The notes: a model not told the origin generated them from the sequence alone. 42,429 bases of DNA from an uncultured Helicobacter sp. (GCA_944326445.1 CALVDZ010000015.1:1-42429); one strand, 5' to 3'; numbered from the stretch's first letter, positions 32,530 through 41,542 are shown. Made by a program: numbers and translations.

Positions 32530-33449
32530 CAAAACTCTCTTTCTATCATATTTTGTGCGATTTTGCTAAGCTGCGCATTCCCTTCATTCTGTATAGAATC
32601 TAACGCGCTCAAGGCATACTCCCGCGCCTTGGCGATACTATCCCGCACGCAGTGATAACTATCTAGCTGCGCTCTTAGCCACTGCGCGCTAGATTCTGAT
32701 AATGGCTTAGCAAAGAGTGTGAGCAGCTCTTGGCACACCTCCTGTGTGGCGCGCTCATAGAGATAGATATAGGGCAGCGTGCTTTTGCCCTCGCTCAAAT
32801 CACTCATCGCAGGCTTACCCAAAACCTCCGCGCTTTGGGTAATATCAAGCACATCATCAATAATCTGAAAGGCTATGCCAAGGTTATTGCCATATGCGCG
32901 GTATTTTTGTGAATCTAGCCCCGCTAACAGCGCGCCACACTCCGCGCTTGCAGCGATGAGCGCGGCGGTTTTTAGCTCACACATTTGCAGATAGCGCGCC
33001 TTGTTGGTATTAAAGCTCTGTGCCATAAACACATCCTCTATCTCCCCCACCGCGAGCCTACACACACAATCCGACACGCTCTTAGCGATAGCCCTCTCAT
33101 ACGCGCTAAGCTCAAAAAACGCCTTGGCATAGAGCACATCGCCGAGCATAATGGCATTTTTGTTGCCAAAAAGCGCATTAAGCGAGGGGGAATTGCGCCT
33201 TGTGTGGGCATTATCAATCACATCATCGTGGAGCAAGGACGCACTTTGGATAAGCTCGATAATCGCACACAGCCCCAGTGCCTCCTCACTCACTCCACTC
33301 ACGGCTAACAGGAGCTTAGAGCGGAGCATTTTGCCATGATTTGTCTTAGCAAAAAGCGCATTTACTATCTCATTGCCACAATCCGCGACAAATCCCTGCA
33401 TAATCGCCCCAATCCTCTCTTTTGCCCACTCAAAATCTCGCTCACTCAT
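32529..33449 (-). CDS. ispB: trans-polyprenyl diphosphate synthase (octaprenyl type)
   Basis: This enzyme elongates farnesyl diphosphate with isopentenyl units, making the side chain of menaquinone. The 306-residue protein has the first Asp-rich motif LLHDDVID (72-79) followed by RR (84-85), and the second IIDDVLD (196-202), both Mg-binding. Small residues (Ser-Ala-Ser) before the first motif fit a long-chain product. The position next to hemA matches H. pylori, where the gene is annotated octaprenyl diphosphate synthase. Chain length cannot be read from sequence. It has an ATGA overlap with the next upstream gene. Confidence 0.9.
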   Translation of the reverse strand: MSERDFEWAKERIGAIMQGFVADCGNEIVNALFAKTNHGKMLRSKLLLAVSGVSEEALGLCAIIELIQSASLLHDDVIDNAHTRRNSPSLNALFGNKNAIMLGDVLYAKAFFELSAYERAIAKSVSDCVCRLAVGEIEDVFMAQSFNTNKARYLQMCELKTAALIAASAECGALLAGLDSQKYRAYGNNLGIAFQIIDDVLDITQSAEVLGKPAMSDLSEGKSTLPYIYLYERATQEVCQELLTLFAKPLSESSAQWLRAQLDSYHCVRDSIAKAREYALSALDSIQNEGNAQLSKIAQNMIEREF

Positions 33450-33832
33450 AGATTTTCCTCGCCTATACTCGCGCCCTCGCCCTCGATATAGAGGCGCAAA
33501 AGTGCCTTTTTGTCCGCAAAGTCTTTAAAAAAAATGTGCAATCTCGGCTTTTGTGCAGGATTTTCCCCTAGCCCTAGGGCAAAATCGCTGCGCTGATAGT
33601 CCTGATACAAAACAACTTGATGATTAAAGCTATCATAGCGGATATGCATCACTAATCCATAATTTTTATAAAGCGTCCAGCGCAGCACAAGTGGCTTTTG
33701 GACTTGTGCTAGGGATACCATAGCGCGGTAGTTTTGCTCCTTGGCAAGTGCGAGCTCTCTGTGCCACACCCACGCAGGTTGTGCCGCCTGCACGATACCC
33801 ACCACCAACGCCACAAGCCACCATCGCCTCAC
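33446..33832 (-). CDS. small exported protein of unknown function (HP0241 position)
   Basis: This 128-residue protein has a basic start (MRRWW) and a hydrophobic segment (5-17) ending near AQAA, which suggests a signal peptide and periplasmic location. The mature part is beta-rich in appearance (VLRWTLYKNYGLVMHIRYDS), with no motif I know. It overlaps both neighbours by 4 nt (ATGA), so it is translated with ispB and the DUF2018 gene. The same slot in H. pylori holds an uncharacterised gene. Confidence 0.65.
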   Translation of the reverse strand: MRRWWLVALVVGIVQAAQPAWVWHRELALAKEQNYRAMVSLAQVQKPLVLRWTLYKNYGLVMHIRYDSFNHQVVLYQDYQRSDFALGLGENPAQKPRLHIFFKDFADKKALLRLYIEGEGASIGEENL

Positions 33833-34110
33833 TCGTGGCTTCCCAAAATATTGCCCATAGATTCAACCACTAGAGAATCCACTAACTCGCGCACGCTCTG
33901 CTTTTGCTCTTCATCTAGTGAGAGGGCAAACCTCTGCACCTCCGCGCTATCTATGCCCTTAGATTCTAAAAACAATTCATACACACTAAGCATATCAAGC
34001 AAACGCTCTAGCTCCATCTCTACAAGCGTGGGCGAGGCATTGTGGATAATCTCGTGCCACTTTTGTAGCGGCGATTTGCCAAACATCTCTAAGTCGTCTA
34101 AATCCTGCAT
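33829..34110 (-). CDS. DUF2018 family protein (HP0242-like)
   Basis: This 93-residue, acidic, helical protein has a MFGKSPLQKWHEIIHNASP segment followed by MELERLLDMLSVYELFLE. It matches in position, size and character the Campylobacterota-specific DUF2018 family, whose H. pylori member HP0242 forms an intertwined (knotted) helical dimer. The function is unknown. It sits 9 nt downstream of hisD and has an ATGA overlap with the next gene. The family assignment is from memory of the sequence pattern and synteny. Confidence 0.7.
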   Translation of the reverse strand: MQDLDDLEMFGKSPLQKWHEIIHNASPTLVEMELERLLDMLSVYELFLESKGIDSAEVQRFALSLDEEQKQSVRELVDSLVVESMGNILGSHE

Positions 34111-34119
34111 TGCTCCTCC

Positions 34120-35421
34120 TTATGAGAGATTTTTAAGCCGTGAGAGCACCGCCATTTTGTGCGCCTCTAAGCCCTCAGTATGCGCGAGAGTAGCGCAAGG
34201 CTGCCCAAGCTCACGCATTGCTTCTTTGCTAAAATAAATAATCGAGCTTTTTTTCATAAAATGCTCCACGCCTAGCGGGGAGAAAAACCGCGCGCTTCCG
34301 CCCGTGGGCAAAGTGTGGTTAGGACCTGCGAGATAATCCCCAATAGGCTCACTCGCGTATTCGCCTAGGAAGATCGCCCCGGCATTTTTGATATGTGGGA
34401 GGAGACTAAAGGGCTCAGGAGTGAGAATCTCAAGGTGCTCGGGGGCGATTTCATTCATCAGCTCTATGCTTTCATCAAGGCTTTGTGTGTGGATAAACAC
34501 GCTACGATTTTTGATACTCGCTGTGGCAATATCTGTGCGCGCAAGCGTGGGGAGAATGCGCCCAATATGCGCGATAGCCTCCTCTATCAGCCCTCTGTCA
34601 TCGCTGATGAGGATAGAGCTCGCTAGCTCATCGTGCTCGGCTTGAGAGAGCAAATCCCACGCGATATACTCGGTGTTTGCCCCGCTTTGGGCAATGATAC
34701 CAATCTCACTAGGTCCAGCGATCATATCCACGCTCACATCGCCAAAAACCATTTTTTTCGCCGTGGCGACATAGATATTGCCCGGTCCGGTGATCACATC
34801 GACTTTTTTGCTCTCACGCGTGCCATACGCCATAAGCCCGATAGCACTTGCCCCGCCGACTTTATACACTTCGCTAATCCCACACAAATGCAGCGTGGCT
34901 AAAAGCAGCTCATTTGGCTGGTTATGCGGTGTGGGGGTGCAGACGATGATCTCCTCCACGCCCGCTACTATCGCAGGAATGGCATTCATCAGCAGCGAGC
35001 TAGGATAGGCTGCCTTGCCACCGGGTATGTAGAGTCCCGCACGCTGCACAGGCGTAACCCTCTGTCCGAGCATAGAGCCATTAGATTCTGTATGGAGCCA
35101 AGTCTTTTCTTTTTGTTTGCTATGGAAGTCAAAAATGCGCTCATAGGCGATATGTAGGGAGTTTTTGAGCTCGGTATTAAGTGCCTCATAGGCTTTTTGG
35201 CAGTCTTTGGGATCGATGCGCACGCTCCCAAAGTCGCTTGGCTGCCATTTATCAAAGCTAGCGATATGGCGCAGCAGTGCCGTCTCGCCCTCGCGCTTTA
35301 TCTCATCTAGGAGCTTTTGCACGCTCGCGCTCACCTGCGTGATATCCATCTGCCCACGCTCTAAAATCTCGGCAAACCTGCGCGCAAAACCCTCATCACG
35401 CGTATCTAATATCTGTGTCAT
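34120..35421 (-). CDS. hisD: histidinol dehydrogenase
   Basis: HisD oxidises histidinol to histidine in two NAD-dependent steps. The preferred start (MTQILDTRDEGF) gives 433 residues behind AAGGA; the longer frame adds 28 residues unlike the family. Motifs are RAGLYIPGGKAAYPSS, TGPGNIYVATAKK (211-223), IAGPSEIG, the zinc ligands in QAEHDE (260-265), and GPNHTLPTGG and GVEHF near the C terminus. It is isolated from other his genes and leads the DUF2018-ispB-hemA-proS-hemC series. H. pylori lacks histidine synthesis, so this argues for an enterohepatic species. Confidence 0.96.
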   Translation of the reverse strand: MTQILDTRDEGFARRFAEILERGQMDITQVSASVQKLLDEIKREGETALLRHIASFDKWQPSDFGSVRIDPKDCQKAYEALNTELKNSLHIAYERIFDFHSKQKEKTWLHTESNGSMLGQRVTPVQRAGLYIPGGKAAYPSSLLMNAIPAIVAGVEEIIVCTPTPHNQPNELLLATLHLCGISEVYKVGGASAIGLMAYGTRESKKVDVITGPGNIYVATAKKMVFGDVSVDMIAGPSEIGIIAQSGANTEYIAWDLLSQAEHDELASSILISDDRGLIEEAIAHIGRILPTLARTDIATASIKNRSVFIHTQSLDESIELMNEIAPEHLEILTPEPFSLLPHIKNAGAIFLGEYASEPIGDYLAGPNHTLPTGGSARFFSPLGVEHFMKKSSIIYFSKEAMRELGQPCATLAHTEGLEAHKMAVLSRLKNLS

Positions 35422-35464
35422 TTGGCTAAGATTCCTTATCGTTGTGAAAAATGTAAAGGGCTTG

Positions 35465-35470
35465 ATTATA
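35465..35470 (-). promoter_or_regulatory. -10 box of the hisD-hemC transcript
   Basis: Minus-strand TATAAT preceded by TTTTGC lies about 44 nt before the preferred hisD ATG. Confidence 0.6.
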
Positions 35471-35491
35471 GCAAAACATTGCTTGTTTTTC

Positions 35492-35519
35492 TTAACCACA
35501 AGCATACCTGCGCTATAAT
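35492..35519 (+). promoter_or_regulatory. plus-strand promoter reading toward feoA copy 2
   Basis: TTAACC (35492-35497) and TATAAT (35514-35519) are separated by 16 nt. It is divergent from the hisD promoter. The first coding gene downstream is feoA copy 2, about 270 nt away. Confidence 0.5.
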
Positions 35520-35615
35520 ACTAGGGATTCTCTGTAAGAGAATTTGCAACCGCTAAAGGCGTTATAGAATCTAAGCACGCCCTAAATGCTAAAAGTGGCG
35601 TAGGACTTTAATCGG

Positions 35616-35682
35616 GTTTATAGAATCTGTGCCATTGCCAAATCGCGTTCCTGACGCGGCGGCACCAAGAGATTCTATAAAC
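35616..35682 (+). repeat. nested inverted repeat (long stem-loop)
   Basis: Outer arms GTTTATAGAATCT (35616-35628) and AGATTCTATAAAC (35670-35682) are perfectly complementary over 13 bp. Inside, GTGCC (35629-35633) pairs with GGCAC (35661-35665), and CGCGT (35644-35648) pairs with ACGCG (35654-35658). The outer arms carry the AGATTCT motif. It could be a structured RNA, an operator-like palindrome or a mobile hairpin. Confidence 0.75.
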
Positions 35683-35707
35683 TTGCTAAAAAACGCAGTG
35701 TATGAAC

Positions 35708-35778
35708 GCGCAGCGGAGGGGTGGGAGGCTCTGCCTCACACCCCGATAGCAAGTTTTGCAGAGCAAAACTTGCATTAA
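35708..35778 (+). repeat. double-hairpin element upstream of feoA (copy 2)
   Basis: Identical to 22960-23030: hairpin 1 at 35718-35744 and hairpin 2 at 35749-35773, 16 nt before feoA copy 2. Here it lies downstream of a divergent promoter rather than behind mnmG. Confidence 0.85.
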
Positions 35779-35794
35779 AAATGAAAGGAAAAAT

Positions 35795-36022
35795 ATGACT
35801 CTCTACGACTGCCCCAAAAACCAACCCCACAAAGTAGTAGCAATCCACACCAAAGACAGCGTGCTACGCGATCGCCTCATCGCTATGGGAATCTCCTGTG
35901 GGAGCACCATCACGCTCTGTCACAGCACGCTTACCAAAGCCACGCTTTGTGTGCTAGCCAACGATACGCAAATCGCCCTGCGCGCAGAGGAAGCCAAAGA
36001 AATCGAAGTGTGCCCGTGCTAG
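35795..36022 (+). CDS. feoA: FeoA-domain protein (copy 2)
   Basis: This 75-residue FeoA-like protein is identical to the product of 23047-23274, with the same AAAGGA ribosome-binding site and no feoB nearby. Expression differs in context: copy 1 follows mnmG, while copy 2 follows an intergenic promoter (35492-35519) and a structured leader. Function as an iron-transport accessory or small regulator is inferred from the FeoA core LRDRLIAMGI. Confidence 0.8.
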   Translation: MTLYDCPKNQPHKVVAIHTKDSVLRDRLIAMGISCGSTITLCHSTLTKATLCVLANDTQIALRAEEAKEIEVCPC

Positions 36023-36081
36023 TGCAGCGGCTCTGCCTCACACCCCGATACACAAGCTTTGCACCCCAACACTTGCATTAT
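36022..36081 (+). repeat. degenerate double-hairpin element after feoA (copy 2)
   Basis: Identical to 23274-23333: the flanks of the double-hairpin with the hairpin-1 left arm deleted, between converging feoA and asnB. Confidence 0.7.
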
Positions 36082-36096
36082 CAATATTTTGCCCTC

Positions 36097-38024
36097 CTAA
36101 AACCTCAGTGCGTATTTGAGCGATTTGCTCCAAATGTAGGGATTGAGCGCGCACCAAATCTCTTCAGCAAGATGAGGGGAGCTCTCACCCATAGAGCAGA
36201 TTCTCATAATCGCCTTTTGTATGTGTTGTGGATTTTTGATAAAAGGAGATTGTAAAAAATCCTGTGAATGTGCCAAATCCAAAAAATACTCTTTCAAGCC
36301 ATTATGCGCCCTGTCGCGCTGCATCCACGCAATCATCGGGGCATTAAAACCAATCTTATGTCTGCGCCATATGACGCTTTTGGGGACAATCTCACTCATA
36401 CTATCGCGCACAATGCGCTTGGTGTAGCCATGTCCATTTTTGTAACTAAAGGGCAGTGAAAACAAAAATTCCACAACTCTGTGATCCATAAAGGGCATAC
36501 GGATTTCTAGGCTATTCATCATAGAATATCTGTCATAATCCCTCAAAATCACGGGCAAAAGTGTTTCATAAAAAATCACATAAAGCTGCTGGGTGAAAAA
36601 ATCCATTTTGTGAAAATTAGGGTGGGAGCTATCTTTAGAATCTAAGCCAAGCTTCCTGCCGATAAGCTTTTTAACAAAGGATTTTATAAGAAAACTCGAG
36701 CCATTTTTCAAAACTCGTGCCATAGGGAGTGGGTGTGCTAGTGTTTGGTTGGAAGTATTGAGCAAATCATAAATTTTGAGAGGATTATACCAACAATCCC
36801 AAAGTGCGTATGTCAAATGCCCATACCCACACAATAGCTCATCTGCCCCGTGTCCATCGAGCGTGACACTCACGCCATTTTCCTTGATAGCTTGATAAGT
36901 GCTAATCTGTGCCAAAGGAATCCTGCCATACAAATCCTCTAGGAGATAGAAGTAATATTCCAACTTATCCCAATTCTCTAAAGGATTAATCTCTAAAAAG
37001 CTAGCCTTTATACCAATATGATTGACAACCTCTCTGGCATAATGACTTTCCTCCTGTGGCGTATCCCTAAAGCACGCCACAAAGGCGTGCTGCCAATCTT
37101 TAGATTCTCTCTTTAGTCCCTGCTTGGCAAGATAAGCCATCGCACAGATCGTAGAGCTAGAATCCACTCCTCCACTTAATGCTGTGCCAATAGGCACATC
37201 AGAGCGCATACGCAAAGATACAGAATCTAAAAAGAGTTCTCTAAAATGCTCCACTGCCTCTTTATAGCTCTTAGGTGGCGTGATGAGATGATCGAGGATA
37301 CAATAATAGCGCCTATATTCTAGGGTTTGTGGTTGCTTTGGATTGTAATAGGCATAGTGTGAGTAGGGAAAGCGATAGATACCCTCTATGAGCGTGTGAT
37401 CTTTGCTCTGCTCGTAGTTAAAGATATGAGCAATGTTGCTCATTGTGTTAAAGTATTTGGAGGGTGTAATCTGCTCTAGATATGGGTATATTGCTTTCAT
37501 CTCAGAGGCAAAGACAAACATATCACGCCCTTGCTTGTCTTTGAGGAAGGCATAAAATAAAGGCTTTTTGCCAAATCTATCGCGAGAGAGGAAAAGATGC
37601 TTTTTGTGGTGATCCCATATAGCAAGTGCCCACATACCATTGAAGCGACTAAGGCATTGCTCTCCCCAATAATCATAGCTTGCTAGCACCACTTCTGTAT
37701 CGGTGTGTGTGCGAAAGACATAGCCTTTGGCTATGAGCTCTTCTCTAAGTTCTATAAAGTTATAAATCTCTCCATTAAAGACAATAGTGTATTGCCCCCC
37801 CCCCCGGACGATGTTTTAGAAGAGAGGTTAAAGCGGTTTGAAGTCATTGGCTGCTGCCCTGCAGTGCTTGTGTCGATGATGGCTAAACGCCTATGCCCTA
37901 GGCTTATCTCATCGCTATGATACACACCAAAATCATCTGGTCCTCTGTGTGAGAGGGTATGAAGTGCTTGCAAAAAATGCGCTGTATTGCTTGTGGCTGG
38001 AATGCTTCCTAAAATCCCGCACAT
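36097..38024 (-). CDS. asnB: asparagine synthetase (glutamine-hydrolysing), phase-variable, OFF as read (copy 2)
   Basis: This is a second, identical copy of the gene at 23349-25276, with the same eleven-G tract (37795-37805) and therefore also out of frame. The N-terminal amidotransferase part (Cys2) ends after 90 residues. The synthetase domain with SGGVDSS and the substrate-side DGHGADELLCGYG remain intact in the other frame. A G12 or G9 variant would encode about 642 residues. Two independently slipping copies would allow four on/off combinations. Identical tract length suggests a very recent duplication, gene conversion, or an assembly effect. Confidence 0.85.
37795..37805 (-). repeat. 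C11/G11 homopolymer tract in asnB (copy 2)
   Basis: Same position in the gene and same length as the tract at 25047-25057. Confidence 0.88.
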
Positions 38025-38716
38025 AAGATCTCCTTTTTAAGACAAAATTACAAAGGGAGGTATTATAGCAGATTATGGGGGAGTGGTTTTGGTTAGAGAC
38101 TTGTCTTTTTTGGGTGCATAAAATTGCGATAGAGCATTGTATGAATTTCGCGCTACAAAAAATCTAAGTCTTTAGATTCTAAGTTGCTAGTTTTTAGGTT
38201 TTCATTGTTGCTAGTTTTTGTTTGTCATGGATTAGATTTTATGCATGTCCTAAATCCCATGGTGGTGCGATAAAAGAGGGCTTGCGCATTATGGATTAGA
38301 TTTTATGTATGTCCTAAATCCCATGTTTTTTAGAATCTCTGTCTTAGATTCTGTAATTGTCTTTGAATGTGCTGGGTTGGATTGTGTGTGTTTTGGATTT
38401 TGAATTTGCTTTAGATTCTGTGTGTTTTAGAATCTTGGTTGGATTCTGAATTTGAATCTAAACTGCTAAAACTAGATTCTAAGCCTACGCTAGATTCTGA
38501 ATGTGCCTTAGATTCTGTGCTTGGCTTGCTCTCTTGGCGTGGTGTGGATTGCGTGGGCTCACCACTGCAAGCAAAAAATCAGTCATTGCGGCGTGGCTTG
38601 TGGAGTTTTGGCGAGTGCAGTGGTAGGAGCTAGCTTAAGTGGTAGTGAGAGCCCCCAAACCTGCCAAATCTTTGCAATGCAAGCCTGCGGAGCGTTTCTC
38701 CCGTGCAAATCGATTC
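38025..38716. other. asnB copy 2-guaB intergenic region, AGATTCT-rich, decayed repeats
   Basis: This 692-nt stretch has no convincing gene. Up to 38441 it repeats 25277-25693, including the 35-bp direct repeat (38227-38261, 38291-38325). From 38442 it is unique, with three AGATTCT in 38450-38520 read in one open frame as Leu-Asp-Ser repeats. The segments shared with 20549-20945 lie at 38615-38661 and 38678-38693. Confidence 0.6.
38062..38067 (-). promoter_or_regulatory. -10 box of asnB (copy 2)
   Basis: Minus-strand TATAAT, identical in context to 25314-25319. Confidence 0.6.
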
Positions 38717-40162
38717 TTACCCGTGATAGTTTGGCGCCTCTTTGGTAATGATAACATCATGGACGTGGGATTCTCTAAGTCCTGCCGAGGTGATCTCTAC
38801 AAACTCCGCCTTCTCCCACAGCTCGGCGATATTTTTGCTTCCTAGGTAGCCCATACACGAGCTCAACCCCCCCGTGAGCTGATGCACGACATCACTAATC
38901 TTGCCACGATATGGCACGCGCCCCTCTATCCCCTCGGGCACGAGTTTTTCTTGAGCAGTGCCCTCTTGGAAATACCTATCCGCACTGCCGCGCGTCATCG
39001 CCCCGATACTTCCCATACCGCGATAGCTCTTGTATTGGCGTCCTTGGTAAATCATCAAATCCCCGGGCGATTCTTCTGTGCCTGCGAGCAGTGAGCCTAT
39101 CATCACGCTTGACGCTCCTACCGCTAGGGCTTTGGCGATATCGCCAGAGTATTTTATGCCCCCATCGGCGATGATGGGCACGCCATAGCCTTTGGCAGCC
39201 TGCGAGCAGAGATCCACTGCCGAGACTTGCGGCATACCCACGCCCGCGACGATCCGCGTCGTGCAAATGCTGCCCGGTCCTATCCCTACCTTAATCCCAT
39301 CGGCTCCTGCCTCTATGAGATCTCTCGTGGCTTGGGGCGTTACGACATTGCCCACGATCACATCTACGCTTAGCTTTGCCTTAATGTCTCTAAGCGTCTT
39401 GAGGACATTTGCCGAGTGCCCGTGCGCAGAATCTAGCACGATCACATCCACTCCCGCCTCGACTAAGCCCTGCGCCCTCTCTAGTCCAAACACTCCCACA
39501 GCCGCTCCCACGCGCAACCGCCCGAAATCGTCCTTGTTGGAGTTGGGATACTCGATACGCTTTTGAATATCTTTAATCGTGATGAGCCCCTTTAGGATCT
39601 CGTCCTTATCGACTATGGGGAGCTTTTCTATCCTGTTTTTGTGCATAATCTCGCGCGCCTGCTCCAAAGTCGTCCCCACATCTGCAGTGATAAGCGGGGC
39701 TTTAGTCATCACATCGCCCACTTTTTTGTGCAAATCGGTTTCAAAGCGCACATCGCGGTTTGTGAGGATACCAATAAGCTTGCCATAATGATCCACCACG
39801 GGCACGCCAGAGATTTTGTAATTATCCGTGATTGCCTTGGCTTCTGCGAGGGTGGCGTCTGCTAGGATATAGATAGGATCGACGATTACGCCGCTTTCAC
39901 TTTTTTTGACTTTTTTTATCTGATCGACTTGGGATTGTATGTCCATATTTTTGTGAATGATCCCAATCCCCCCAAGGCGCGCCATCGTGATTGCTGCGCG
40001 GTATTCTGTCACCGTATCCATCGCAGCGGAAACAAGCGGGATATTAAGCGGGATATTTTTGGTGAGCTTAGTCTGCAAACTGACTTCTTTAGGCAGGACT
40101 TCTGAATACGCAGGGACAAGCAAAATATCTTCAAATGTGAGGGCTTTTTGCAAGATTTTCAT
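38717..40162 (-). CDS. guaB: inosine-5'-monophosphate dehydrogenase
   Basis: GuaB oxidises IMP to XMP with NAD, the first step toward GMP. The 481-residue protein has the TIM barrel interrupted by a CBS pair (about 92-205, with VPVVD and LPIVDK). Other features are the NAD-site DSAHGHS (244-250), the catalytic loop GPGSICTTR with Cys300, and GSLLAGTEESPG and YRGMGS near the C-terminal flap. It starts behind AAGGAG, 21 nt after gatA. The guaB-gatA pairing is shared with H. pylori. Confidence 0.97.
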   Translation of the reverse strand: MKILQKALTFEDILLVPAYSEVLPKEVSLQTKLTKNIPLNIPLVSAAMDTVTEYRAAITMARLGGIGIIHKNMDIQSQVDQIKKVKKSESGVIVDPIYILADATLAEAKAITDNYKISGVPVVDHYGKLIGILTNRDVRFETDLHKKVGDVMTKAPLITADVGTTLEQAREIMHKNRIEKLPIVDKDEILKGLITIKDIQKRIEYPNSNKDDFGRLRVGAAVGVFGLERAQGLVEAGVDVIVLDSAHGHSANVLKTLRDIKAKLSVDVIVGNVVTPQATRDLIEAGADGIKVGIGPGSICTTRIVAGVGMPQVSAVDLCSQAAKGYGVPIIADGGIKYSGDIAKALAVGASSVMIGSLLAGTEESPGDLMIYQGRQYKSYRGMGSIGAMTRGSADRYFQEGTAQEKLVPEGIEGRVPYRGKISDVVHQLTGGLSSCMGYLGSKNIAELWEKAEFVEITSAGLRESHVHDVIITKEAPNYHG

Positions 40163-40183
40163 ACAAACTCCTTTAGTGCTAGA

Positions 40184-41542
40184 TTATGCGTTGCCAAGCT
40201 CTTTTTCTAAGCCATAGGCGATATTGAGGATAGTCTGCTCCTCGCAGTGATTGCCGATAAACTGCATACCCATAGGCAAGCCCGTGAGGTGGGAGAGAGA
40301 ATCTGAAGGCACACAAATCGCAGGCAGTCCGGCGAGATTCACACCGATTGTGTAAATATCGCTGAGATACATCTCTAGTGGCGAGGCGGACGCGCCAAAC
40401 TTAGGCGCGAGGCTTGGCGCGATGGGTGCTAAAATCACATCACAAGACATAAAGAGATCGCTATATTGGGCTTTGATGAGCTCGCGCACCTTTTGGGCTT
40501 TGAGATAATACGCGTCATAATACCCGCTGCTAAGCACGAAATTCCCTAGCATTATCCTGCGCTTAACCTCATCGCCAAAGCCCTGCGTGCGAGTGTGTAG
40601 ATACAAATCGCCAAGGGTTTTAGAATCTAGCGCGCGATTGCCATAGCGCACGCCATCAAAGCGCGCGAGGTTGGAGCTAGCCTCGGCAGTGCAGATGATA
40701 TAATACGCCGAGATATGATAGCTTGTATCTAGCATACTTTGCTCGACTATGGTATGCCCCATAGATTCTAGGAGCTTTATTATCTGCTCATAGCGCGTCT
40801 GTGTCTGTGAATCTGCGTGTGTGAGCCACTCGCGCAAGACTCCGACTTTGTAGCGCACATTGCTATCGAGGTTGGCAAAGGTATTGGTAGCTGGGAGTTG
40901 CAAGGAAGTAGAATCTTTAGCATCATAGCCGCTTATGGCATCAAGCAGGAGGCTTGCGTCCTCGACATTTTGGGTGATAGGTCCGATTTGATCGAGGCTC
41001 GAGCTATAGGCGATGAGCCCGTAGCGACTCACCCTGCCATAGGTGGGCTTGAGCCCCACACAGCCACAAAACCCAGCTGGCTGCCTGATAGAGCCGCCCG
41101 TATCGCTCCCTAGCGATGCCACTGCCAATCCCCCCGCCACCGCAGCCGCGCTCCCGCCGCTACTGCCCCCGGGCACGCGGGAAGTATCGCGCGGATTTTT
41201 GGTGCGTCCATAGCAGCTAGATTCTGTCGTGCTGCCCATTGCGAACTCGTCCATATTGGCGCGCCCAAACGCAGCCATACCATTGCTATGAAGATTTTCG
41301 ATTACACTTGCGTTGTATGGAGCTTTGTAGCCTTGTAAAATCCTAGAAGCGCAGGTAACCTCCCACCCTTTGACATTGATATTGTCTTTGATGAGGATTG
41401 GCACGCCCTCATCACTTGAGGAGTGAATCTCGCCTATGTAGGCGTTTAACTCCATATTTTCCTTGGCTTTTTGTCTGATGCGCTGCCGCAATTCCCCAAG
41501 CTCTTGGGGCTTGAGATTGAGTGCTTGTTTTAGTGTTATCAT
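40184..41542 (-). CDS. gatA: aspartyl/glutamyl-tRNA amidotransferase subunit A
   Basis: GatA is the glutaminase subunit of GatCAB, which converts Glu-tRNA-Gln (and Asp-tRNA-Asn) to the amidated forms; Helicobacter needs it because tRNA-Gln is charged indirectly. The 452-residue protein has the amidase signature: Lys52 in PILIKDNI, the GGSSGGSAAA loop with cis-Ser127, and GSDTGGSIRQPA with nucleophile Ser151. The length is at the short end of the usual range. A -10 box (41582-41587) precedes it. Confidence 0.97.
   Translation of the reverse strand: MITLKQALNLKPQELGELRQRIRQKAKENMELNAYIGEIHSSSDEGVPILIKDNINVKGWEVTCASRILQGYKAPYNASVIENLHSNGMAAFGRANMDEFAMGSTTESSCYGRTKNPRDTSRVPGGSSGGSAAAVAGGLAVASLGSDTGGSIRQPAGFCGCVGLKPTYGRVSRYGLIAYSSSLDQIGPITQNVEDASLLLDAISGYDAKDSTSLQLPATNTFANLDSNVRYKVGVLREWLTHADSQTQTRYEQIIKLLESMGHTIVEQSMLDTSYHISAYYIICTAEASSNLARFDGVRYGNRALDSKTLGDLYLHTRTQGFGDEVKRRIMLGNFVLSSGYYDAYYLKAQKVRELIKAQYSDLFMSCDVILAPIAPSLAPKFGASASPLEMYLSDIYTIGVNLAGLPAICVPSDSLSHLTGLPMGMQFIGNHCEEQTILNIAYGLEKELGNA

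Larger units (their letters stand above)
35422..35694. other. hisD / repeat-copy-2 intergenic region with divergent promoters and nested inverted repeat
   Basis: This stretch has no gene. It contains the hisD promoter (35465-35470, minus), a plus-strand promoter (35492-35519), small stem-forming segments (35524-35541) and AGAATCT motifs. A large nested inverted repeat lies at 35616-35682, ending 12 nt before repeat copy 2. A plus-strand transcript from here would run through a structured leader into the second feoA copy. Confidence 0.6.
35695..38441. repeat. 2,747-bp direct repeat, copy 2
   Basis: This is the same block as 22947-25693, same orientation, offset 12,748 nt. The left flank is unique hisD-upstream DNA and the right flank is AGATTCT-rich DNA before guaB. 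Copy boundaries share no sequence beyond the repeat itself. Confidence 0.95.

Noticed and set aside
38439..38633. Open frame of about 64 codons with Leu-Asp-Ser repeats upstream of guaB
   Set aside because: It starts only at TTG, its repeats come from the AGATTCT heptamer, and no domain or good ribosome-binding site is seen.
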